NCBI RefSeq assembly: GCF_023544445.1
Contig: NZ_JALPVJ010000009.1
Location: 62,001-126,000 of the forward strand
DNA: 64,000 nt
Reading direction: 5' to 3'
Source of the DNA: Actinoplanes sp. M2I2
GTDB taxonomy: Bacteria > Actinomycetota > Actinomycetes > Mycobacteriales > Micromonosporaceae
Position numbers and translations under genes: made by a program. The notes below the pieces were generated by a model. It saw only the letters and a program-made list of their open reading frames with translations, made no database searches and had not been told where the DNA came from. Below are positions 43,745 through 52,321 of the stretch, in pieces; the first letter of the stretch is position 1; every line of letters begins with the position of its first letter.

Positions 43745-46231
43745 ATGATCAGGAATTGGCGGCTGTTCGCGTCGCTGGGCCTGCTGGCGACCGTCGTCTA
43801 CACCGCCGACGTCTCGCCGGCGCTGAACGCTGCCTGCATGCTCGTCGTCGCGGGCGGCTCGGTGTGGGCCTGCTTCGCCGGGCCGCGCCGGCACGGGGCC
43901 GAGCCCCGCACCGCCTGGCGCCTGCTCGGCGGCGCGGTGCTCGGCGGCCTGGCCGGGGTGCTGCTCCGCCCGGCCGTCGAGGGCCTGCCCGGGCTCTGGC
44001 CCCTGCTGGCCGACGGGGGCAGCATCAGCAGCTACGCGATGCTGTGCGCCTTCCTCGGCCTCATGCTGCGCCGGCGGCAGAGCATCGACCCGCACGCGGT
44101 GCTGGACGGGCTGATCGTCTGCGTGGCCGGCGCGCTCGTCGTGGGCGTGCTCCTGGCCGCGCCGGCCGCGGCGATCTCCGACCGGCCGGGACCCGTGTCG
44201 TTCGTGGCCGGGCTGTACCCGCTGTTCGACGTGGTCGTGCTGCTGCTGCTCGTCAACCTCACCTTCACCGCCACCACCTGGCCGGTCAGCCTGGTGACGC
44301 TGATGGGTGCGATGACGTCGATGTTCGTGGGCGACACGGCGTACGCGATCGTCGGCGCCAACGGCATCACGTACGCCTCGCCCCTGTTCGACGCCCCCTT
44401 CCTGCTCGGCTTCGTGCTGGTCGGCGTGACCGCCCTGCATCCGTCGGTGACCCGGTTCGGCCTGGCCGCGCGGCCCCCCGTCCAGGCCTGGTCGGCCCGG
44501 CGGATCGCGGTGCTGGCACCGGCCCTGGCCAGTCCGTTCGTGCTGATGGCGGTGCGCGACTCCCGGGGCGAGCGGATCACCATCGCGGTCGCCGGCGTGG
44601 TGATCGTCGCCCTGCTGCTCGTGCGGGCGATCACCGCCGTACGGTCCCAGACCGCGGCCCACCTGCGGGCCGAGCACCAGGCGATGCACGACGCGCTGAC
44701 CGGCCTGCCCAACCGCTATCGGATCGGCCGCGAGCTGACCGACCTGCTCGCTCGCCTGGAGCCGGACGGGCGCCGCCGGGTCTGGGTGCTGCTGCTCGAC
44801 CTGGACGGCTTCAAACTGGTCAACGACGGGTGGGGCCACGACACCGGCGACCAGCTGATCGTCGAAGTGGCCCGGCGGCTGCGCGCCGCGGCGCCGCCCG
44901 GGGTGCCGGTCGCCGCGCTCGGCGGCGACGAGTTCCTGCTGGCCACCGCCGGCGACGATCGAGAGGCGGCGGCGCTCGCGGACGACGTGCGCGACTGCTT
45001 CGCGCAGACGTTCCCGGTGCGCGGCACGGAACTGACCATCACCTGCTCGATCGGCATCTCGTCGGCCGGCGCCCCGTTCGCCACGGACTGCTCGTCGTCC
45101 GCCTCGGACCCGGTCTTCACCACCGGGGAGAGCACCCGGCCCGGGACCGCTCCCCCGCCCAGCGGTGACGCCTCCGCCGGCTTCTTCGGTGCAGACAGCG
45201 CCGCCGATGCGGGCAGTTCCTCCAGCGCGGGCAGTTCCTCCCGTGCGGGCAACTTCTTCGGCGCGGACGGCTTCTCGAGCGCGGGCAGCTCCTCCGGTGC
45301 GGATCTGGCGGCGGTGGCCGAGGCGCTCATGCGCGACGCGGACACGGCGATGTACCGGGCCAAGGCCGAAGGCCCGGGCAGCCGCGTCGCCTTCGACGCG
45401 GCCATGCACGCCCAGGTGCGCGAGCGGATCGAGCTGGAGGTCGCGCTCCGCAAGGCCCTCGGCGACGGCCAGCTCAGCGTCGTCTACCAGCCGATCGTCG
45501 ACCTGTTGTCCGGCCGCCCGACCGGCGCGGAGGCGCTGGTGCGCTGGACCCACCCGTCACGCGGGCCCATCTCGCCGGCCACGTTCATCCCGATCGCCGA
45601 GGACGCCGGGCTGATCGGCGCGATCGGCGACTGGGTGCGCCAGGAGTCCCTGCGCCAGGTGGGTGAATGGCGCACCGACGGCACCGTGGGCGACGCCTTC
45701 TACGTGTCGGTCAACGTCTCGGGCCGCCAGCTGCTCGACCCGGGCCTGCCCGGGCAACTGGCCTCCGAGATGCGGGCGTACGGCGTGCCGCCGGCCTGCG
45801 TGGCGGTCGAGATGACCGAGTCGGTGCTGGTCGACTCGACCGGCGTCGCCGGGCGCGTGGTCTTCGGGATCCGCGAGCTGGGCTGCCAGGTCCTCATCGA
45901 CGACTTCGGCACCGGCTTCTCCGCGCTCGGCTACCTGCGGCGCTTCCCGGTCACCGGCATCAAGATCGACCGCTCGTTCGTGACCGGCCTGGGCGCCGGC
46001 CACGAGGACGACGAGATCGTCCGGGCCATCGTGTCGCTGAGCCAAGCGCTGCGCCTCAGCGTCATCGCCGAGGGCGTGGAGACCCGCGTCCAGCGCGACG
46101 CCCTGGCCGCGGTCGGCGTGACGCGCGGCCAGGGCTGGCTGTGGGGCCCGGCCGTCCCGCCGGCCGAGTTCGCCCGCCATTGGCACGCCCGCCGCGCCGC
46201 CGCCCTGGCCGGCCAGACCACCGCCACCTGA
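43745..46231 (+). CDS. GGDEF-EAL c-di-GMP protein with low-complexity insert
   Basis: About 828 residues. The first 300 hold around eight membrane helices. The GGDEF domain (about 312-555) has DALTGLPNRY, LDLDGFKLVND and an intact GGDEF at about 393, so cyclase activity is plausible. Between GISSAG and the AEALMRDADTAMYRAK helix lies a Ser/Ala/Gly-rich insert of about 75 residues (DNA 45071-45304). The EAL domain follows (GAEALVRW, DDFGTGFSALGYL, KIDRSFV). Many actinobacteria carry this fused layout, but the insert is unusual. ATG 43745 (or TTG 43742) is used. Confidence 0.92.
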   Translation: MIRNWRLFASLGLLATVVYTADVSPALNAACMLVVAGGSVWACFAGPRRHGAEPRTAWRLLGGAVLGGLAGVLLRPAVEGLPGLWPLLADGGSISSYAMLCAFLGLMLRRRQSIDPHAVLDGLIVCVAGALVVGVLLAAPAAAISDRPGPVSFVAGLYPLFDVVVLLLLVNLTFTATTWPVSLVTLMGAMTSMFVGDTAYAIVGANGITYASPLFDAPFLLGFVLVGVTALHPSVTRFGLAARPPVQAWSARRIAVLAPALASPFVLMAVRDSRGERITIAVAGVVIVALLLVRAITAVRSQTAAHLRAEHQAMHDALTGLPNRYRIGRELTDLLARLEPDGRRRVWVLLLDLDGFKLVNDGWGHDTGDQLIVEVARRLRAAAPPGVPVAALGGDEFLLATAGDDREAAALADDVRDCFAQTFPVRGTELTITCSIGISSAGAPFATDCSSSASDPVFTTGESTRPGTAPPPSGDASAGFFGADSAADAGSSSSAGSSSRAGNFFGADGFSSAGSSSGADLAAVAEALMRDADTAMYRAKAEGPGSRVAFDAAMHAQVRERIELEVALRKALGDGQLSVVYQPIVDLLSGRPTGAEALVRWTHPSRGPISPATFIPIAEDAGLIGAIGDWVRQESLRQVGEWRTDGTVGDAFYVSVNVSGRQLLDPGLPGQLASEMRAYGVPPACVAVEMTESVLVDSTGVAGRVVFGIRELGCQVLIDDFGTGFSALGYLRRFPVTGIKIDRSFVTGLGAGHEDDEIVRAIVSLSQALRLSVIAEGVETRVQRDALAAVGVTRGQGWLWGPAVPPAEFARHWHARRAAALAGQTTAT

Positions 46232-46765
46232 CACCGCCGGCGCCGCCCGGGCCTCACCCCCGCGGGCCGCACCCCCGAGCGCGGCCGGACCTCGCGACCG
46301 CAGGCCCGCCCGCGCGAACCGCACCACCCGGCACAGCCTGCGAGGCTCACACCTGCGGGCCGCACCCACCCGGCGCAGATCCGCCTTTCGCAGGTCCGCC
46401 CCGCGCGAACCGCACCAACCCGGCCCAGCCTGACGCTCACACCCGCCGGCCGCATCCACCCGCCGCGGCCCAATACCAACGGCCACCAAGTCTCAGAGCC
46501 CCGGCGTATGTCTCAGCTCCGCCTTCCGCCGACCGCAACCAGTGCGGCCTGCGCGTTTCTCTGATGCGCCGACCTGGTCGCCGCGACTGGCGCGAATCAG
46601 TCTTTTCGCCTTGCCCCCACCACTCGGCCGGCGCGGGCGAACGGATGCTGACAAACCTCGCGCCCGCACTGGCATCCCGCGCGGGATTCGGGCATCATTC
46701 GCTGGCCGGGTTCGGTAGTAACGGGGATCACACTCGGCCTATGGTTGATACGGAAGGGAGATGGC
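46232..46765. other. Intergenic region with imperfect repeats
   Basis: About 530 bp without a convincing gene. CGCGCGAACC and its following 65 or so bases (from 46311) recur imperfectly at 46402, an offset of 91 bp; both copies have CCGCACCA and CTCACAC in the same order. The remaining sequence shows nothing recognisable until the ribosome site before 46766. Confidence 0.5.
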
Positions 46766-46885
46766 ATGGCGGCGCTGGTGGGCTCCGAGGGAGCCGTGGT
46801 CTGGATGGTCGCGGTGCTTCTCATCCTCACGGCGGGCTTGACTGCCGCGCTCTTCCTCGCCACACGCATGATCCGCCGACACTGA
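46766..46885 (+). CDS. Small membrane protein, 39 residues
   Basis: A very short ORF with a GGAAGGGAG site at 46752-46760. It is a single membrane helix (VVWMVAVLLILTAGLTAALFLA) with a basic C-terminal end (RMIRRH). The ribosome site and helix make it credible, but it is too short for family assignment. Confidence 0.5.
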   Translation: MAALVGSEGAVVWMVAVLLILTAGLTAALFLATRMIRRH

Positions 46886-47105
46886 GCGGACCTCTTTCCC
46901 TGATCGGCCGGCGCTGGGCAGACATTTCGCACGCCGATCGTCCGACGCATGTCCCGGCGCGCATCCCAGGGATCACCGCGCCACCGCTCTCCTTTCGGGC
47001 GGAGCATCGCCTTGCCAACCCCGACGGGCGTTTCCTCCCCTCCGGTCGGTGTGACTCGCCGCCGCCGGGAGGGCGTGGCGGGCGATCATGTAGCAGTCTG
47101 GTCTG

Positions 47106-47888
47106 ATGCGCTTCGCCACGTGGAACGTCAACTCGGTCAAGGCCCGGCTGCCGCGCCTGCTGGAGTGGCTGGACACCACCAAGCCCGACGTCCTCTGCCT
47201 CCAGGAGACCAAGGTCGCCGCCGACGGCTTTCCGGCCGATGAGGTCCGCGACCTCGGGTATGACACGGCTGCGTACGGTCAGGGGCGGTGGAACGGCGTC
47301 GCCCTGCTGTCCCGGGTCGGCATCGAGGACGTACGCCGGGGTTTCGACGGGGAGCCGGGCTTTCCCGATCCGGAGGCGCGGGCCGTCAGCGCCCTCTGCG
47401 GCGGCATCCGCTTCTACTCGATCTATGTGCCGAACGGCCGCACCCCGGACGACCCGCACTACACCTACAAGCTCTCGTGGCTGGCCGCGTTGCGCACGGC
47501 GCTCGTCGCCGACGTCGCCGCGGGGCCGCTCGTGGTGGCGGGCGACTACAACGTGGCGCCGACCGATGACGACGTGTGGGATCCGAAGGTTTTCGCCGGC
47601 TCCACCCACGTCACGCCGCCGGAGCGCGAGGCCCTGGCCGAGATCCGAGCCGTCGGGCTGCGGGATGTCGTCGGGCGGCCGATGAAGGGTGATCACCCGT
47701 TCACCTATTGGGATTACCGGGCCGGCATGTTCCACCAGAACAAGGGAATGCGCATCGATCTCGTCTATGCGACCCCGTCGGTCGCCGGGCGGGTGACAGA
47801 TGCGGTGGTCGACCGGGAGGCGCGCAAGGGCAAGGGCCCCAGCGATCACGCCCCGATCGTGGTCGACCTCGGCGACGAGGCGGCCTGA
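47106..47888 (+). CDS. xth: Exodeoxyribonuclease III
   Basis: A 260-residue AP endonuclease/exonuclease of the ExoIII family. Motifs are RFATWNVNSVKARLPRLLEWL, CLQETK (metal Glu), YVPNGR, VAGDYNVAP (Asp/Asn), RIDLVYAT and GPSDHAPIVVDL (catalytic Asp/His). It cleaves DNA at abasic sites in base-excision repair and removes 3' blocking groups. Confidence 0.95.
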   Translation: MRFATWNVNSVKARLPRLLEWLDTTKPDVLCLQETKVAADGFPADEVRDLGYDTAAYGQGRWNGVALLSRVGIEDVRRGFDGEPGFPDPEARAVSALCGGIRFYSIYVPNGRTPDDPHYTYKLSWLAALRTALVADVAAGPLVVAGDYNVAPTDDDVWDPKVFAGSTHVTPPEREALAEIRAVGLRDVVGRPMKGDHPFTYWDYRAGMFHQNKGMRIDLVYATPSVAGRVTDAVVDREARKGKGPSDHAPIVVDLGDEAA

Positions 47889-47929
47889 TCGACCACCTGG
47901 GCCCGGCCGTCCGGCTCATGGGCACGTAG

Positions 47930-47968
47930 TCTGTGAGCTGAGATCGTGATCTGTGAGCTGAGATCGTG
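47930..47968. repeat. Direct repeat before SpoIIE gene
   Basis: TCTGTGAGCTGAGATCGTG occurs twice (47930-47948, 47950-47968), period 20 bp, ending 27 nt before ATG 47996. It is positioned to act as a regulator-binding site or as part of the 5' leader. Confidence 0.6.
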
Positions 47969-47995
47969 TCCGGGCGGGGAGAGACGGGAGGGACC

Positions 47996-49723
47996 ATGAC
48001 AGCACAGTCGCCAACAACACGGTTGCCGGCGCAGTCGCCGATTTCCACCGGCGAAAAGCTGACCGACGGGCCCGCGCCTGCCCTGCTGCGCGCCGCGCTC
48101 GACGCCGCCAGCGAGGCGGTCGTGCTGTGCGGCGCCGCCGACGACACCATTCTGATGGTCAATGCCGCGGCCCGGACGCTGGTGCCGGGCCTGTCCGCCG
48201 GCGGCAACGCCGTCGAGGGGCCGCTTCCCGGCCTGGCCGGCGCCCTGGCCGCGGGCGACGACACCTTCACCGACGTGTACGAGGGCCGCCACCTGCAGGG
48301 CCGGCGCCGGATGCTCGGGCCCGACCACTACGGGTGGTATCTGCGCGATCGCACCGACGAGGTGGCCCGCGCCGACGCGCTGCGCGCCGAGCGGGCCCGC
48401 ACGGCCTTCCTGGCCGAGGCCGGTCGCCGTCTCTCGTCCTCGCTGCATCAGGGTCGTTGCACCCGCATCACCGCCGAGCTGGCGGTGGCCCACCTGGCCG
48501 ACGCGGCCGTGGTGGTGCTGCCGGTCAACCGGCGGCAGGCCCCGTGGGTGCGGCTGGTCGCCGGTGAGGCGGCCGTCGAGGGCTTGCTGCGCGAGCCACT
48601 GCTCGCCGACGTGCCGGGGCTGGTCGAGGCGCTCGGTGGCTTCCCGCCCATCCCGAGCAAGTGGCTCGACGCGTCGCAGGCGCCCGAGTGGCTGTTGCCG
48701 GACGACTTCGGCCCGATCGGCGCGCTGCTGGTCACGCCGCTGCCCGGCAACGCCGAGCCGGCCGGGGCGCTGATCCTGGCCCGTCGTGGCGACAACGCCC
48801 GGTTCAGCCCCGAGGACGAGATCCTCGCCCGCATCTTCGCGGCCCGGGCCGGGGCGGCCATCTCGGCCGCCGGGCTCTACCGCGAGCAGGTCGACACCAC
48901 CGCGGTGCTGCAGGCCGACCTGCTGCCGCCCGAGCTGATCCAGCCCGACGGCATCGAGCTGGTCGGCTCCTACCAGGCGGCCCGCGACGCGATGCGGATC
49001 GGCGGCGACTTCTACGACGTGTTCGGTCCGACCGACACCAGCTCCGACACGGTGATCGCCCTCGGCGACGTGTGCGGCAAGGGGCCCGAGGCGGCGGTGC
49101 TGACCGGCAAGGTGCGCCAGACGCTGCGCGCGTTGCGACTGGTCGGGGCGGCGCCCGAGGAGATGCTGCGGGTGCTCAACCGGGCGTTGCTCGAGTCGGG
49201 CCGCCAGCATCGGTTCGTGACCCTGGTCGTCGGCTCGGTGAGCCGGGGCGAGCACGGCCGGGTGCGGCTCGAGCTGGCCACCGGCGGTCATCCGGCGCCG
49301 TTGGTGCTGCGCCTGGACGGCACGGTCGAGGAGGTGCCGATCAGCGGCACCCTGATCGGCGCCGTCGCCCGGACGGTGGTCCGCCCGGCCGACGTCGAGC
49401 TCGCGCCGGGCGAGTTGTGCCTGCTCTACAGCGACGGCCTCACCGAGGCGCGGGGCGGCCCGACCGGCGACGAGCAGTTCGGCGAGGAGCGGCTGCACCA
49501 CGCGCTGGCCGAGTGCCGCGGCATGCCGGCCGTGGCGACCGTCGAGCGGGTGCGCCAGCTGGTGAGCGACTGGGTGCACGGGGGCGCGCGCGACGACATC
49601 GCGATGCTGGCCGTGCGCGCGCCGGCCCGCACCCAGTTGAGTGTGCGGAACGGCTCGCGCAACCAGTCCCCCTTCGCGATCGACGCCCGGCGCAACGACC
49701 GGCGTGTGCGACAGCGGTCATGA
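47996..49723 (+). CDS. SpoIIE-type PP2C phosphatase with GAF-like sensor
   Basis: About 575 residues. A divergent PAS-like segment (about 25-125) and a GAF-like domain (about 130-290) precede a PPM/SpoIIE phosphatase domain (about 310-540) with GGDFYDVF, GDVCGKGPEAA, ATGGHPAPLVL, YSDGLTEAR and RDDIAMLAV. Such proteins dephosphorylate anti-anti-sigma factors and so release a sigma factor. GGGAGG supports ATG 47996. The stop overlaps the next gene, a B12-binding protein, as ATGA, linking the two in one pathway. Confidence 0.88.
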   Translation: MTAQSPTTRLPAQSPISTGEKLTDGPAPALLRAALDAASEAVVLCGAADDTILMVNAAARTLVPGLSAGGNAVEGPLPGLAGALAAGDDTFTDVYEGRHLQGRRRMLGPDHYGWYLRDRTDEVARADALRAERARTAFLAEAGRRLSSSLHQGRCTRITAELAVAHLADAAVVVLPVNRRQAPWVRLVAGEAAVEGLLREPLLADVPGLVEALGGFPPIPSKWLDASQAPEWLLPDDFGPIGALLVTPLPGNAEPAGALILARRGDNARFSPEDEILARIFAARAGAAISAAGLYREQVDTTAVLQADLLPPELIQPDGIELVGSYQAARDAMRIGGDFYDVFGPTDTSSDTVIALGDVCGKGPEAAVLTGKVRQTLRALRLVGAAPEEMLRVLNRALLESGRQHRFVTLVVGSVSRGEHGRVRLELATGGHPAPLVLRLDGTVEEVPISGTLIGAVARTVVRPADVELAPGELCLLYSDGLTEARGGPTGDEQFGEERLHHALAECRGMPAVATVERVRQLVSDWVHGGARDDIAMLAVRAPARTQLSVRNGSRNQSPFAIDARRNDRRVRQRS

Positions 49724-50766
49724 GCGTCGATTCGCGGCGCTCGCTCGACGAGCCCGGGCTGGCCGACGACTTTCTGCGCCTGGTCGGTGACGGTGACGAG
49801 TACGGCGCCGTCGAGGTGGTCACGGCTCTGCTCGACAGCGGTGTGACGCCGCAGCGCGTCATGATCGACCTGATCGCCGGCACCCAGGCCCGGGTGGGCG
49901 AGTTGTGGGCGGCCAACGAGTGGTCGGTGGCCCGCGAGCACGCCGCGACCGCGATCAGCGAGCGCGCGCTGGCGGCGGTGGCGGCCCGGACGAACGTGCC
50001 ACCCACCCGGGGGCGGGTGACCATCGCCTGTGTCGACGGCGAGTGGCACGCGCTGCCGACCCGCATCCTGGCCGAGATGCTGCGGCTGGACGGCTGGCGG
50101 GTCGACTTCCTGGGCGCCAACGTGCCCGGGCCGCACCTGCTCACCCACCTGCACCAGACCGGTCCCGACGTGGTCGCGCTGAGCTGCATGATCGCCACCA
50201 GGTTGCCCCGCGCGCACGCCGCGATCACGGCCTGCAAGGCGGCCGGGGTGCCGGTCATCGCCGGTGGGCGCGGTTTCGGTCCCGGCGGCCGGTACGCGCA
50301 GCATCTGGGCGCCGACGCGTGGGCAGCCGGCGCCGAGGAGGCCGTGCAGCGCCTGGCCCGCAACTGGCCACCGCACAGCCCGGACCCGCAGTTGTCGGCC
50401 TATCTGGGCGACGAGGAATACACGTACGTGGTCCGCAACCGCGGCGTCCTGATCGGCACGGCCATGCGCCGCCTGACCGACGCCTATCCCCCGATGCGCG
50501 AGTACAACCAGCGCCAGCTGGATGCGACGGCCGAGGACATGGCCTACATCGTCGACTTCCTGGCGGCCGCGCTCTACGTGTCGGAGACGCAGATCTTCAC
50601 CGACTTCATGGCCTGGACGAGCGGTGTGGTGCAGGCCCGCGGCGTCCCGCCGGTGGCCCTGCGGGTCGGTCTGGAGTCCGTCCGGTCCCAGCTGCGCGAT
50701 TACCCCACGGCCATGGCGGTGCTCAACGCCGGCGAGGCCGCGATCGAGGCACCCGCCGGTAAATGA
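49720..50766 (+). CDS. Cobalamin-binding sensor, CarH-like, no HTH
   Basis: A 348-residue protein. Residues 15-95 resemble the four-helix B12 cap domain and carry an exact Wx9EH motif (Trp63, Glu73, His74), the signature that covers adenosylcobalamin in CarH/LitR photoreceptors. Residues 97-210 are a Rossmann B12-binding domain with DGEWHALP, His110 being the likely lower cobalt ligand. The MerR DNA-binding domain of CarH is absent. Instead a C-terminal helical domain (about 225-348) of unknown family follows. Coupled to a SpoIIE phosphatase, it probably signals through protein contacts. Confidence 0.82.
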   Translation: MSVDSRRSLDEPGLADDFLRLVGDGDEYGAVEVVTALLDSGVTPQRVMIDLIAGTQARVGELWAANEWSVAREHAATAISERALAAVAARTNVPPTRGRVTIACVDGEWHALPTRILAEMLRLDGWRVDFLGANVPGPHLLTHLHQTGPDVVALSCMIATRLPRAHAAITACKAAGVPVIAGGRGFGPGGRYAQHLGADAWAAGAEEAVQRLARNWPPHSPDPQLSAYLGDEEYTYVVRNRGVLIGTAMRRLTDAYPPMREYNQRQLDATAEDMAYIVDFLAAALYVSETQIFTDFMAWTSGVVQARGVPPVALRVGLESVRSQLRDYPTAMAVLNAGEAAIEAPAGK

Positions 50767-50963
50767 GTGGCGCGCACGTCGGCGCCCTTCTACCGTCTAC
50801 CGCATGATCTCCTGATGTTCCGGCCCTTGGGGCCGTCCACCGTGCTCGGTTCCGGGTGCTCCGGCGGGGTTGTCCGCCGTGGAGCCGCCACCGTGCCCGA
50901 CACCCGGAGCATCACGTTCTCTTCCCTGGCTTCTTTCCCTGGCTCCACGCATGGGAGGTCGGT

Positions 50964-51185
50964 ATGCCTGACCAGCGCTTCACCGTTCAGCTCAACCCCG
51001 ATGATCTCGCCGTGACCGCGTTCGCGGCCGCCCTCTCCCGTCCGGAGAGGAGCCGCCGCGGCGCCGCCGAGCACCATGGCGCCCACGACGAGCGGCAGGC
51101 CGCCCGGCAACGGTCCGAGCGTGCCCGCGCCGGCCGCGCGTCCGGTGCGACCACGGGTCGTTCCTACGCCTTCCGGCGCAGCTGA
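50964..51185 (+). CDS. Small hypothetical protein
   Basis: A 73-residue protein with a GGGAGGT site before ATG 50964. The N-terminus (PDQRFTVQLNPDDLAVTAFAAALS) looks folded; the rest is Arg/Ala-rich and likely disordered, perhaps nucleic-acid binding. Its stop lies within the first unit of the 19-bp tandem repeat array, so the repeats may have altered its end. No family recognised. Confidence 0.5.
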   Translation: MPDQRFTVQLNPDDLAVTAFAAALSRPERSRRGAAEHHGAHDERQAARQRSERARAGRASGATTGRSYAFRRS

Positions 51186-51350
51186 ACCGACCCGGCGAAA
51201 CTGAACCGACCCGGCGCGGCTGAACCGACCCGGCGAAACTGAACCAACCAGGCGCGGCTGAACCGACCCGGCGCAGCTGAACCGACCAGGCGCAGCTGAA
51301 CCGACCAGGCGCAGCTGAATCGACCAGTCGGCGCAGCTGAAACAACCAGG
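51182..51350. repeat. 19-bp tandem repeat array
   Basis: Units of CTGAACCGACCCGGCGCAG-type sequence start at 51182, 51201, 51220, 51239, 51258, 51277, 51296 and 51315, all exactly 19 bp apart. A further degenerate unit starts at 51337 after a 3-bp insertion. Units vary mainly at GAAA/GCGG/GCAG ends. There are no spacers, so it is not a CRISPR. Confidence 0.9.
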
Positions 51351-51416
51351 GAGTGGGGCCGTGCCGTCGAGCCGGTCCCACTCCCGCAACATTGGGCCGC
51401 AGGCGAGCGCCCGGCG

Positions 51417-51422
51417 TAGGGT
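51417..51422 (+). promoter_or_regulatory. HxlR gene -10 box, leaderless
   Basis: TAGGGT fits TANNNT and ends 6 nt before ATG 51429. A weak TTGGGC lies 19 bp upstream of it. Confidence 0.5.
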
Positions 51423-51428
51423 CGTGCG

Positions 51429-51812
51429 ATGGGAACCAGGCAGGAGATCAGCGACCTTCCGCCGGAAGCCGATCTGGCCCGGGCCGACTCACTCGCCCGC
51501 GAGATCTTCTCGGACGTGGCCACCAAGTGGTCAATGCTGATCATCGAGTTTCTCGGGGAGCGCACGCTGCGCTTCAACGAACTGCGCCGGGAGATCGGCG
51601 GCATCAGCCACAAGGTGCTGACGCAGAACCTGCGGATTCTGGAGCGCAACGGCCTGGTCGAGCGGACGGTGCACCCCACCGTCCCACCCAGCGTCGACTA
51701 CACCCTCACCGAGGCCGGCCAGGCGTTGCGGAAGGTCGTCGACGGCATGTGCGGCTGGACCCAGACCTACCTCGGCGAGATCGAGGCGTCGCGCCGGAAG
51801 TTCGAGGCCTGA
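51429..51812 (+). CDS. HxlR family transcriptional regulator
   Basis: A 127-residue winged helix protein: DVATKWSMLIIEFLGERTLRFNELRREIGGISHKVLTQNLRILERNGLVERTVHPTVPPSVDYTLTEAG in outline, the canonical HxlR pattern. The N-terminal Cys common in redox-sensing members is absent. It converges on a RidA gene with 12 nt between stops. Target unknown. Confidence 0.92.
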   Translation: MGTRQEISDLPPEADLARADSLAREIFSDVATKWSMLIIEFLGERTLRFNELRREIGGISHKVLTQNLRILERNGLVERTVHPTVPPSVDYTLTEAGQALRKVVDGMCGWTQTYLGEIEASRRKFEA

Positions 51813-51824
51813 CGGCGGACCGTC

Positions 51825-52211
51825 TCAGTCGAGCACGGCGATCGCTTCGACCTCGACCAGGTGCTCGGGGACGTCGAGCGTCACGATGCCGAACAGCGAA
51901 GCGGGCGCTTGGATGGTCACACCGAGCTTGGCGGACGCGCGGGCGATCCCGTCCAGCAGTTCCGGCATGCGCTCCGGCGTCCAGTCGACGACGTGCATGG
52001 TCAGCTTGACGACGTCGGCGAAGGTCGCCCCGGCCCCGGCGAGCGCGGTGGCCACGTTCAGATAGCTCTGCTCGACCTGGGTGGCGAAGTCGCCCCCGTC
52101 CCAGGCGACCTGGCCGGCCAGGTGGACGAGCCGCGATCCGGTCGCCACCGACACGTGCCGGTAGACGTCGTTCTCCGGCAGCCCGGGCGGATCGATATAG
52201 GTCACGGTCAT
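51825..52211 (-). CDS. RidA family protein (non-canonical active site)
   Basis: A 128-residue YjgF/YER057c/UK114 protein with LAGQVAWDG, LNVATALAGAGATFADVVKLTMHV and LVEVEAIAVLD. Canonical RidA imine deaminases carry a key Arg in PARxx near the C-terminus; here that spot is PASLF, so it is probably a Rid-subfamily member with a different role. It is tail-to-tail with the HxlR gene. Confidence 0.85.
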   Translation of the reverse strand: MTVTYIDPPGLPENDVYRHVSVATGSRLVHLAGQVAWDGGDFATQVEQSYLNVATALAGAGATFADVVKLTMHVVDWTPERMPELLDGIARASAKLGVTIQAPASLFGIVTLDVPEHLVEVEAIAVLD

Positions 52212-52321
52212 GCTGACACCTCCTGCGGGGTTGGGTTACCCCTACGACAGTAGGAGGCCCGCCCCGAGCCCGGAAGAACGCACTTTTCCGAGCTCAGGGC
52301 ACCTTCAGGTAACCGCGCCGG

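Noticed and set aside
51182..51350. Possible CRISPR array
   Set aside because: Units are directly adjacent with no unique spacers, and no cas genes are present.
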